Assembly: GCF_050624435.1 (NCBI RefSeq)
Contig: NC_134535.1
Span: 74,830,494 to 74,894,493 of the forward strand
Source of the DNA: Tenrec ecaudatus
Lineage: Eukaryota > Chordata > Mammalia > Afrosoricida > Tenrecidae
DNA length: 64,000 nt
Direction: 5' to 3'
Of the stretch, positions 54,814-64,000 are shown in pieces. Position 1 is the first letter of the stretch, and each line of letters starts with the position of its first letter. A program made the position numbers and the translations under genes. The notes below the pieces were generated by a model. It did not search any database. It was not told the DNA's origin and was given only the letters and a program-made list of their open reading frames with translations.

Positions 54814-56530
54814 CGCTCATCCCCACCCACCAAGGTCACCATCCAGCAGCCTGGTGGACAGCAAAGGCTTTGATGAATACATGAAGGAACTAGGAGTTGG
54901 AATTTTTCTGCCAAAAAGCAGTGCAATGGGCACGCCTGGCTTTGTCCTCTCTACTAGTGACAAAACCCTCACTGTGAACACTTGAAATCAACATGGTATT
55001 CTTGTGACCTGGGAGAAGAGTTTGGAAAAACTACAGCTGATGCAGAAAAACTAAGGCTGTCTGCGCATTCCAGACGGGGCAGTGTTGGTCCAACCCCAGG
55101 AGTGGGATAGGAAGAGGGTACAATAACAAGAAAATTGGAAGCTGGAAAATGAGTGATGGAATGTGTTTGAACAATGTCACCTGTACTCAGACCTATGACA
55201 AATGAGACGAAGAATTCTGTCATCATTTGAGCAGGAATTAGCTGTGAGAATGAACAAACTCAGTTCATGGCCTACCTCGATGTTATTTTATATTTGCTGA
55301 GAAACCTCACCCCCAAACTCTCTTCTGTCTTCCCCGCCCTTCTGAAACTGGCTTCTTTCTCTGAGTCCTGCGCCACTGCTGCTCCCCCGACACGGGGCGA
55401 TAATTATTTTCTGTGTTCTCCAAATGCAGGACTTCCCTCCCTCCTTCTCCCCTTCTAGCTCCATCCCTCTGTGGCCCCCATGGTTGGCTCATGGCCTGGC
55501 AGGTAACAGAATAAGGTGAGTCGTGTGCAGTAAACACCAGAGGAAATGAGATGTCCTTAGGTGTAAACCAAAGGGACTTCGGCTTGGATAGTATTGCTGC
55601 ATATTCCCATCAGAAGTGTCTCATGGCCAATTTTCCATCCTGTTGCCACTGTGTCTCTGTCCTACGTGTTCCCCATAAAGCCGCCATCTTATTACCACTT
55701 CCACCCACGCCAAGGACCCAGCCCAATGGAACAAAGCCCTGAGTGCCGGTTTCTGCTTCCTCAGTCCATGAATATTTATTAAGCAACTATTATGCACAAA
55801 GAACAATCTCTTTTGATGTCTCCTGCAAGTGCTAAAGGCACTGTTGTAAATGTACACTCAGACCCTGAATAACAACAAGAGAGCATCCAGCTTTACTTTC
55901 TGGAAGTCGTGCTTTCAGAATTGCTACATCCTGTACCCAGCCTCTTAAACTTTTATTACTGGAGCGATCATCATGGTACAAGCTGTCTAGAAACAGCTTT
56001 AAAAAGTAAAACTATTAAAGTTCATGAAAACTCTGCAGTACACGATGTATTCTGATTTCAGCTCCACTCCCTAGTGAGAAGTGACTATAATAAATGAGAA
56101 ACAAATTATCTCCTCAAACCAACAGAATTAAAGGTCTTATTCGCTGTAACCAAAATTGAAAGTGCATAAAAGAAGTTCAGTTTCTAACTGGATAAAGAAG
56201 TCTACAAAGCTAGATCCATATGGAAAAGACTAGAGTGAGATGGGAGGACCCTGAGGACAGGCAGAGGAAGATGCTCTCTTTAAAGAAGACTGAAGGAGTC
56301 CTTGGGGGTGCACATAAGCAGTCATCACTGAACAGGGGTGCTTCATAATCTTCCAGAAGCTAGGCCTCAGAAGAACAGCCTATTTATCTGCTTCACCATG
56401 AGTCAAAAGCAACTCATGACAAGTGGCTTGGTTTGGAGGTTTCAGAAATTACACTGTCATGAAGGAAGAAGAGCAGCAGATAAGATTCTGTCTGGTCAAA
56501 AGACAGACAGATAACAGTAGCAGGCCAACT
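54810..56530. other. Long unassigned stretch
   Basis: The longest part of the window without a repeat that I recognise. A C/T-rich region at 55310-55480 includes aaatgcaggacttcc, which looks like a splice acceptor, but no coding frame or domain supports an exon. If the window has unique host sequence of interest, this is the likeliest place. Confidence 0.4.
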
Positions 56531-56539
56531 GAAATAAAA

Positions 56540-58080
56540 GCTAACGAAACACCTGTTGTCTTCCTCCTTTTTTATTTTCTAACTGTAGGTCTTTGCACAT
56601 TTCATTATAATATTTTACTTTGTCTTCTTGAGCTGCCCTTTGGAATTTTCTATTGACTTCTTTGACTTCATCTTTTCTTCTATAAGTCTTAACTCCTTTA
56701 TGAAGAAGAGCAATCAGTCTCCTCTGGCATTCACTCGGATCTTTTCTTTCTTTCCTGACTTTTTAATAAGCTTTTGCTTTCTTCATGAATGATGTTCTTG
56801 ATGTCTTCACACAGTTCATTGGGGCTTCTGTCATTAGCGTTCAATGCAGCAAATCTGTTCTTGAGATGTTCTCAAAATGTAGGTGGGGTAGACTCAAGGT
56901 CATATTTTGGGTATCATAGATGTTTTCATTTTCATCAGCTTCAACCTGAACTTACCAGACATATGAGCAATTGGTGGTCTGTTGCACAATCAGACTCTAG
57001 CCTGGTTTTAGCTGCTGATACTGAGCTTCTCCATTGTCTCTTCCCACAGATGTAGTCCGTTTGATTCCTGTATATTACATTTAGAGAAGTTCACATGCAA
57101 AATCACTGGTTGTGTGGTTGGAAAAAGGTATTTTTGCTGAAGATGTCATTGGTCTTGCAAAATTCTATCATGCTATCTCCAGCTTTGCTTCTATCACCAA
57201 GACCATATTCTCCAGCTACCACTCCCTTCTCTATTCCAGCTTCTGAAGTCCAGTCACCAATAATTATCAATGCATCTTGATTGCCTACTTGATGTATTTC
57301 AGACTGGAGAAGCTGGGAGAATTCTTCATTTTCTGCATCTCTAGCTTTAGTTGTTAGCCCATAAATTTGAATAATAATTGTATTAACTGGATTTACTTGT
57401 ATTTGGATAGATACGATCCTATCATAGACCGTATTGTACTTCAAGAGAGATCTTGAAATGTCCTTTTTGACAATGAATGTGATACCATTCCTCTTGAATT
57501 TGTCATTCTCAGCATAATAAACCATGTGATTTTCTGATTCAAGATGGCCAATGACACTCCATTTCAGCTCACAAATGCCTGGAATGTCTACATTTATGTG
57601 TTTCATTTTTGACAACTTCCAATTTTCCTAAACTCATACTTTGTACATTCCAAGTTCTAATTACTAATTGCTGTTGCAGCTGTTTCTTCTCATATTGAAC
57701 TGTGCCCCCACCCAGGCTTTACTCCTACAGGCTTGATTCTACGCACCTCATTATGGCCACTCTGCTTTGAGAAGGCCTCTCTTCTTCAGTCATATTTTAA
57801 GTGTCTTCCAACCTGAGGGGGCTCATCTTCCGGCACTAACTCTGACAATATTCTATTTCTATTCATGAGGTTTTTGGCATCTGACAATGTTTTGATGCTA
57901 TCCATAAGGTTTTCAGTGGCTAATTCCTCCGAAGCAGACAGCCTATTCCTTCTGCGTAGTCTGTTCTTAGTTTGGAAGCTTTGATGAAACCTGTTCACTA
58001 TGAGTAACCCTGCTGATATTTGAAATACCAGTGACATAATTTCCAGAATCACAACAGCACACAAACCATCACAGTAAAAC
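56540..58080 (-). pseudogene. RTE LINE endonuclease region
   Basis: Best-preserved RTE coding sequence here. The minus-strand frame 57615-57103 reads IPGICELKW, RNGITFIVKK, LLQSEIHQ and LIIIGDWTSEAG, the apurinic-like endonuclease of RTE/BovB elements. The E of CELKW and the D of GDWTS match catalytic positions, but the usual N of GDWN is changed to T. Upstream (58082-57786) a 98-codon frame may be the N-terminus. Downstream to 56540 is the linker before the RT. The RT is missing. Confidence 0.8.
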
Positions 58081-58375
58081 AAACTACCAGACCGCTGACG
58101 TATAGCCAGAATGTTTGTTCCCTAGAGGCAAGGATGGTAAGACTTCATCTCATGCACTTTGGACATGCTGTCAGGAGACTAGACCCTAAGAAAACATGCT
58201 TGTAAAGTCGAGGGACACTGAAAAGGAGGAAAGCCCTCGACAAGGTGGATTTGCACAGTGACTGCAACAATGGACTCAAACTGAAGAACAATTGGGAGGA
58301 TGGCGCGGGATCATGCAGTGTTTCCTTCTGTTGTGCAGTCAGAACCAACTCAACAGCACCTAACAACACAAAAGT
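58081..58375 (+). mobile_element. RTE 3' end, head-to-head with the previous copy
   Basis: Sense 3' end from ccctagaggcaaggatggtaagacttc through ggacatgctgtcagg and caatggactcaaactgaag to cagaaccaactcaacagcacctaacaacac. It starts within a few bases of the 5' part of the minus-strand copy. Confidence 0.7.
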
Positions 58376-58377
58376 TG

Positions 58378-58560
58378 TTGCTATCTAGTTGACTCCAACT
58401 TAGGTGACCCATACATGTCAAGGTAAAACTGTGTTTTATAGGGTTTTCAGTGGCTGATTTTTTTGGAAGTAGTCCACCAGACTATTTACAAAGCATCTCT
58501 GGATGTCCTCAAGCCCCTAAGCTTTCAGTTAGCAGCCGAGCATGTTAACTATTTGTACAG
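58378..58560 (-). mobile_element. AfroSINE-like fragment
   Basis: Reverse blocks gttgctatctagttgactccaac, aaactgtgttttatagggttttcagtggctg and gcttt...gttagcagccgagca. Same subtype as 38725-38862. Confidence 0.6.
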
Positions 58561-58734
58561 TCTAGGTACTAGCTAATGAGCATCTATTCGATCTTCAAAT
58601 CTGGAGTTACAAGAGAAGTTTCAGGGTTCACAGAGAAAAGAACTAAATTGCACTAATTGAGGAGGACATGAAGATGAGGAAATAGAAGATTGGAAAAATT
58701 TGACTTCAAAGGGAAGAGAAAGGCTAGGTAGTAC

Positions 58735-59482
58735 CCAGAAGAGAGTACTTACTGAAGAAGATCAAGGATTGCAGCCTTCAGCATGGATTACAATTAAATG
58801 TAAATAAATCCTCACAACTGAACTGATAGCTTACATCATGATAAATGGAGAAAAGATTGAAGTTGTCACAGATTTTGTCTTGCTTGATCCACAATCAGTG
58901 CTCATGGAAGTAACAGTCAAGAGATCAAAAGATGAGTTGCATTGGGTAGATCTGCTGCACAAGCTCTCTTTGGAGTATTGAGAAGCAAGGATATTACTTT
59001 GAGGAGTAGGGGGTCCCTGAACCAAATCGTCGTATTTTCAATTGCCTCGTATGCATGTGAAGGTTGGACATTGGGAACAGAAGACTGAAGAAGAATCGAT
59101 GCTTTTGAATTGTGGTGCTGTGGAAGAATATTGAAAGTACCAGGGACTGCTGAAAGGACAACCCAATCTGTCTTGGAAAAAGTATGACCAGAGTGCTCCT
59201 TAGAGGCAAGAATGGCAAGACTTCATCTTACATGCTTTGGACATGTTGTCAGGAGAGATCAGTCCCCAGAGAAGGATGTCATGCTTGGTGAAGTGGAGGG
59301 ACAGTGGAAAAGAGGAAGACCTTCAAGGAGATGCATTGACACCATGGCTGCAGCAAAGGGCTCAAGCACAGAAACAATTATGAGGATGGTGCAGGACCAG
59401 GCAGTGTGTCGTTCTGTTGTGCGTAGCGTGGCTATGGGTTGGAACCAACTCGATGCCTCCTAACAACAACAACAACAACAAG
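58735..59482 (+). mobile_element. RTE LINE 3' end, longest sense copy
   Basis: Runs from tactgaagaagatcaaggattgcag through the RT end (gagaaaagattgaagttgtcac; gcatgtgaaggttggacat; gacatgttgtcaggag; gtggaaaagaggaagacc) to a tail gaaccaactcgatgcctcc and (AAC)n at 59462-59480. The frame 59212-59463 is the last readable part of the ORF. Useful as the window's reference for this 3' end. Confidence 0.85.
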
Positions 59483-59484
59483 CT

Positions 59485-59690
59485 CAGTATAGCGAGCTCT
59501 GGTGGCACAATGAGTTAAACATTGGGCTGCTAACTGAAAGGGTGGCAGTTCAAAACCACCAGCCGCTCTGGGAGAAAAATGAAGCTATCTGCGTTCCTAA
59601 AGCCATGGGAACTTTGCGAGCCAGTTCCACCATGTGCTGTGTGATTCTAGGAGTCAGAACTGACTCGGTGGCAGTGACAGCTCAGTATGA
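59485..59690 (+). mobile_element. AfroSINE, sense
   Basis: Starts agcgagctctggtggcacaatgag (tRNA-like head with the A-box region). It then has ttcaaaaccaccagccgctctgggag and ends gtcagaactgactcggtggcagtgac. It lies directly behind the RTE (AAC)n tail. Confidence 0.85.
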
Positions 59691-59694
59691 GACA

Positions 59695-60070
59695 ACAGTA
59701 GGCCATGCTCTTTTCAATCGCCTCACACGCATGTGAAAGTTGGACACTGAATAAGTAAGAAAAACTGAAGACAAGTCAATGAACTTGAATGACAGTGCAG
59801 GAGAAGATGATAGAAAGCATCAGGGACTGCCAAATCAGCAAACAAATCTGTCTTGGAAGAAGTAAACCAGGATGCTCCTTCAAAGAGAGGATGGTGTAAA
59901 AAAAAAAAAGATAGTGAGTCTTTAACTCGTGTGCTTTGGACAGGTTATCAAGAGGGACTAATCCCTGGGAAAGGTCAACATGCTTGCTAAAGCAGAAGGC
60001 AGTGAAAAAGCGAAGATCCTCAGCAAGATGGGTTGACACAGTGGGTGCCACGATGGGCTCAGACGTAACA
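59695..60070 (+). mobile_element. RTE 3' fragment, sense
   Basis: Blocks cacgcatgtgaaagttggacactg, cagggactgccaaatcag, tgctttggacaggttatcaag and cacagtgggtgccacgatgggctc. It stops before the usual tail, at a SINE-like piece. Confidence 0.65.
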
Positions 60071-60079
60071 ATTGTGCCA

Positions 60080-60215
60080 GGCAGAGAAGCTGAAACTCTT
60101 TGCAGGAGTAGAAAGTCTAATCTTCCTCCCAAGGAGTCGCTGTTGGTTTCAAACTAATGACCTTTCTTTTAGCTGCCTATATGCATTTCTATGCCACCAG
60201 GAATTTATGAGGGCA
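60080..60215 (-). mobile_element. AfroSINE fragment
   Basis: Reverse: ctttgcaggagtagaaag, tcccaaggagtcgctgttggtttcaaac and tctatgccaccaggaa. Confidence 0.55.
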
Positions 60216-60775
60216 GAAGAGAGAGTTCTAGATTGATAGGTCTAGTTACCAAAAAGAAGGTCTGAGAGCTTAATTCTCCGGAGAAGGAGCGGCTCTGGCA
60301 GCTAGCAGTCCGGTTTGAGATTACGCCCTGTGGTTAGCTGAAAGGGAAGGGGAAAGGTCAACATCATTAGAGCGCCTAAGAATGTAGGAGGAAAAAGTAC
60401 TGCTTCACCTCTTGAGCTCTAAGGATCAAGTTGAGTTCAATAAAACTCCTTGGCATGAACTCCTACACTAACTGTCCAATAAGCCCATTTCTCAGGACTT
60501 GCCCAGCAGCTGAAAGCATTCAGCTGACACCACTTAAAACAAGAGCTGACCTGCCAGACGTGCACAAAAGCTGTACTCTGTCCCTATCTTAAAACAATCG
60601 CATCACCTATTCCCCAGGAAAACTCCCCCTCCAACCAAACTAAAGCGCCAAGTTTTAATTATGGGACACAGGACAGATATACACACTGGCTCCACCCTAG
60701 AAATTACTATACATTAAATGCCCACACTAAAAATATTATGCATCAGTCCCTAAATTTCTATAATATGTATTATTT
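60216..60775. other. No recognised gene or repeat
   Basis: Unassigned sequence, with no domain or repeat that I recognise. Confidence 0.4.
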
Positions 60776-60779
60776 TGTT

Positions 60780-61365
60780 TTTTAAATCATGTTATTGGAA
60801 AGTCATACGGCTCTCATTACAATACATGCATCCATCCATTGTGTCAAACACATTTGTACATATGTCGCCATCATCTTTTTCAAAACAGTCTCTTTCTACT
60901 TGAGCCCTTGGTATCAACTCCTCTCTTTTTTCCCCTCCCTCCCTCATGAACCCTTTATAATTTATAAATTATTATTTTTTTCATGTCTATACCAACTGCT
61001 GTCTCCGTTCGCCCACTTTTCTGTTGTCCTTCCCTCTGGGGCAGGGTGTATTAGATGTCAATCATTGTGATTGGTTCTCCCCCCACTTTCCCCCTACCCT
61101 CCTAGTATCATTATTGGTCCTGAGGGGCTTACCTGTCCCAGAAGGGACTTACCTGTATTGTAAGCTCTTCTCTGTACCCGTGTACGTGCTCTGGTCTAGC
61201 CGGATTTGTAAGGTAGAGTTGGAGTCATGATAGTGCAAGGGAAGAAGCATTAAAGAACTAGAGGGAAGTTGTATGTTTTTTCTGTGCTATACTACACCTT
61301 GACTGGCTCGTCGCTTCTTTGTGACCCTTCTGTGAGGGATGTATCACTTCCGTACAACAAAACAT
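60780..61365 (-). mobile_element. L1 3' UTR copy, older
   Basis: Reverse copy: tttttaaatcatgttattgg, caaacacatttgtacatatg, tcatgaaccctttataatttataaatt, cttttctgttgtcc. It has a short local duplication of cttacctgt (61130 and 61149). More diverged than 656-2412. Confidence 0.75.
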
Positions 61366-61699
61366 AGTCCCACAGGTGGAGAAGTCAGGCCTGAATTTTT
61401 CCTCTGACTCTGAAAGTAAACCTTTTCTCTCCTCTCAAAGATGGTGTCCTGCTACCTTGGTGTTCCGCTGCTGTGAAACCCTTTAATTCAGTTGCCAGGA
61501 TACCCAGGATGATGGGAGGGCTGTGTCAGGGGAGAAGACCATTAGCCAGGAAAGGCCACTTAATTGGCATGGTGGGCATTTGTTATATTTTTGTTTGTTT
61601 GTTTGGGGTGGGTGGGCATTGGCTTTTGACGGCCCAGTTTTCCTTTCTCTGTCTTCTAGCAGAACTCTGGTTTCCTTTCAGGAAATGTGGACCTCTCTC

Positions 61700-61910
61700 T
61701 TATAGTACAAGGAGCCTTGGTGATGCAGTGGGTATAAGCTGGGCTGCTAACCACAGGTCAGTAGTTCGAAACCACTCCTCACTTCTCGGGAGAAAGATGA
61801 AGTTTTGTGCTCTTGGAACGTCACAGCCTCAGGAGCCCACAGGGTCAGTTCTACCCCTTCCTCCAGGGTCGTCGTGAGGCGGGATCGACTCGATGGCGGT
61901 CATTCTGGTT
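61700..61910 (+). mobile_element. AfroSINE, sense
   Basis: Head aaggagccttggtgatgcagtgg, ttcgaaaccactcc, gttctaccccttcctccagggtcgtc, tail cgggatcgactcgatggcgg. Confidence 0.85.
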
Positions 61911-62044
61911 CTCCCTTCTAGTCCGCGTGTTCGATGGGTGTGTGAATCCCAGAACCTTGCTCTTCCCTGGCCCGGGATGGCCGCAGTACCGCAACCCAGC
62001 TGAACTTCCTTCCTCAGGACTTTCTTCCTCAAGACCTTGAACAA

Positions 62045-62225
62045 GCAAAACAACCCTACTGTCACACACCAATTCAGACTTATGGCAAGTCCCTGTGTTA
62101 AAGAGTTGAACTGCCCCATAGGATGTTCTTGGCTGTAATCTAACAGAAGCAGCTGTCAGGCCTTTCTCCCACATGCAGGCCTGCTGAGTGGGTCCAAACC
62201 TCCACCCTTCATGGTATCAATCAAG
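62045..62225 (-). mobile_element. AfroSINE remnant
   Basis: Weak reverse match: agacttatggcaagtccc, gagttgaactgccccataggatgttcttggctgtaatc. Diverged. Confidence 0.45.
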
Positions 62226-62499
62226 TGTAAACTCTTTGTACCCCCTAGTGCTCTTGGAAGTGGTGCAGATGCAGAGGAGATGGTTGGGAGACACATATTA
62301 CAACATTGGGACCTGAACAAAGCTGATGAAGGAAATTCTTGCTACTGGGAAGTTTACGAAGTCTAAGCAGCTGAGCAGCATTACCATTTATACCACACAG
62401 GACTTTTCTGGCCTTAGATAGTTATGAAAAAATATCCCATTTGTTAAGTAGCCAGGATAGGGACAAGGGGTTGTCCTTCCCATGCCTGCGAAGGCCTCC

Positions 62500-63125
62500 A
62501 ATAAAGGAGGTTGGGAAAGGAATCCGGCGAGCACTACCCACCCATGAAGACTCCAAAACTGGGTATGCTCCAATTCAGGCCCCAAGCCAGGTGGGTGGTA
62601 AACCTGGGTGAACCCAAACTAGACCCAGGTGGGCTTAAGTCAGCCAATGGGGTCAACCAATACCATCAACCACCTCCCCAGCCAGAGGCTTGAAATATCC
62701 TGGCTATGGGATGGTCGTTCTCTTTTTACTCTGCTCCTGGACAGAGGCTGGTGGAGGTAGGAGGCACACACACACACCTCCTGGGCAGGCCCCCTCAGCA
62801 CCCACTCCGGGCCTGCTTAGGACCCACATGCACCCACTCAGCACCTATTCAGGGCCTGCAGCCTCTCTCTCCCTTCTCCCTCTTACCCTGCCCCAGCACC
62901 CGCTCATGCTGTGCCACTCTCTTTGGCCTCAGTTCCCCATGTGTGGGTGCCCCGTTCCACGAGGTTGCTCGTGTCCAGCTGTGAGCCCCAGCGTGGCTTG
63001 GCACGCTTCCCTGAGATAGCAGGTACCCTTTTGAGACTGTAAACCCTGAAACTTCTCCCGTCCTTCATGAAAACCCACTGGGATTACAAACGGGCTTCGG
63101 CGTGATTCTTTCTCATGCGAAGCTG
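62500..63125 (+). mobile_element. Possible LTR
   Basis: GC-richer than its surroundings. It contains a possible TATA (gaaatatcc at 62691), a (CA) run, a long CT-rich leader, and an end-block gaaaacccactgggattac...ttcggcgtgattctttctcatgcgaag, which has the style of a retroviral U5. No second copy, no clear TG...CA ends and no duplication seen. Frames at 62690-63019 and 62706-62984 lack domains. Confidence 0.3.
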
Positions 63126-63471
63126 AAAACCAAGGTATTCCCCACTTGAGAAAGCACAGATCCTGCTGCCACTACTGATAAAAGCAGGCGAGCCAACCAG
63201 GCTGTTGTTCCACAGTGGACGGCGTGGCCTGTGCGATGCTCAGAGTTTGAGCTGAGAGTTAGTGGGGGCAAGGAGAACAGTGCACCCATACAGGAAACAA
63301 ATAAAACAAGGAGCATCCGTTTATTTAGAAGGCCATTGATGCATAATTCACACAAATGTTTGCTCACGTTTCTTACCCACAGTGACCCCACTGACAAGCC
63401 TCGTGAAAGCCGAAGAAACAACCACATCAATTTCAAAAGATGGTCATTATTTGAAGACTTTGCCCAGAGAT

Positions 63472-63665
63472 ATGGAGCCCTGGTGCCATGATGGGTTAGG
63501 CATTCCACTGCTAACTGCAACATTGGCAGTTCAGAGCCACCAGCCACCCTAAGGGAGAAAGAGGAGGCTGTCTGTTCCTGTGAAGATTTACAGTCTCAGA
63601 AACAAAGTGTAGGAGAGTTGGGATTGACTCGATAGTAATGAGTTTGGTTGGTTTTGGCACCCAAA
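63472..63665 (+). mobile_element. AfroSINE, sense
   Basis: Head ggagccctggtgccatgatgg, middle gttcagagccaccagccaccc, tail gagttgggattgactcgatagtaatgagtttggttgg. Clear, moderately diverged copy. Confidence 0.85.
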
Positions 63666-63931
63666 GACCATGGCCTGCCATTGCAAAAGGGACACTTACA
63701 TGTCATTCTTCGAAGAGTCCTTCATATTGAATAAATGACAACTTCGGTTCCAGGCTTTCTTTTACACACATAAGAGAAAGGCAAAGCTGTTAATATGTTG
63801 ATTACATTCACAGAAGAACTTCACCAACAGGCAAATAATGCCAATAGGAAGCGAGTTAATGCCCATTATGATTTTTTCATCCAATAATTGAAATCAAAGG
63901 AAAATCTTTGGAAGTTAAGATAATGAGAAGT

Positions 63932-64000
63932 GAACCCTTGATAAATTATAAATTATTTTTATTTTCATATCCCACCATCCACTGTCTCCCTTCACCCACG
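63932..64000 (-). mobile_element. L1 3' UTR, cut by the window end
   Basis: Reverse blocks gtgaacccttgataaattataaatt and ccactgtctcccttcaccca match the interior of the family. It continues beyond the window. Confidence 0.7.

Noticed and set aside
55310..55460. Possible exon with acceptor-like site
   Set aside because: No coding frame of recognisable family on either side and no donor-like site in a consistent frame; kept as unassigned.
62690..63019. Proline- and histidine-rich frame with apparent signal peptide
   Set aside because: A product of CA and CT-rich DNA in a possible LTR; overlapping frame 62706-62984 is equally open.

Overview
This window looks like gene-poor nuclear DNA from an afrotherian mammal. 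I see no host protein-coding exon, tRNA, rRNA or CRISPR array that I can support. Three things point to Afrotheria: many tRNA-derived SINEs of the AfroSINE type, many copies of an RTE-class (BovB-like) LINE ending in (AAC)n with the conserved 3' tail seen in Afrotheria, and L1 3' UTRs of an afrotherian type. The L1 3' UTR family is so abundant that a tenrec or another afrosoricidan seems plausible, but I cannot name the species. The sequence is almost wholly layered transposable elements.

Layout. 1-6.8 kb: L1 3' UTR copies, including a 516-bp stretch present twice without visible difference, RTE fragments, two LTRs and older L1 pieces. 7.6-16.3 kb: L2, MIR, AfroSINE, an older afrotherian L1 3' UTR and a solo LTR with a second solo LTR nested in it. 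16.35-19.55 kb: the 5' half of an L1 (5' UTR, ORF1, start of ORF2) in which ORF1 is split by a second L1 tail flanked by a 14-bp target-site duplication. 19.58-22.78 kb: the 3' half of an ERV-L provirus (RT end, RNase H, integrase, dUTPase, 3' LTR). 22.8-37.3 kb: RTE, L1 and LTR insertions up to four layers deep, including a composite retroinsertion (28576-29756), a poly(A)-only insertion (35837-35849) and a tail-less L1 fragment with a 14-bp TSD (31220-31982). 38.87-48.70 kb: a degenerate class I (gammaretrovirus-like) provirus with a nearly complete ERV-L (43327-47593) inserted in it. 48.7-64 kb: unassigned DNA with scattered RTE, L1 and SINE copies, a minisatellite and a CA repeat.

The elements do not work together as a system; the window is a record of successive insertions. 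Every viral and LINE reading frame is broken by stops, frameshifts, deletions or nested insertions. The most useful content is structural: target-site duplications that fix insertion order, LTRs that share modules between families, a dimeric-tail L1 subfamily, and a chimeric retrotransposon with a 3' module of unknown origin.
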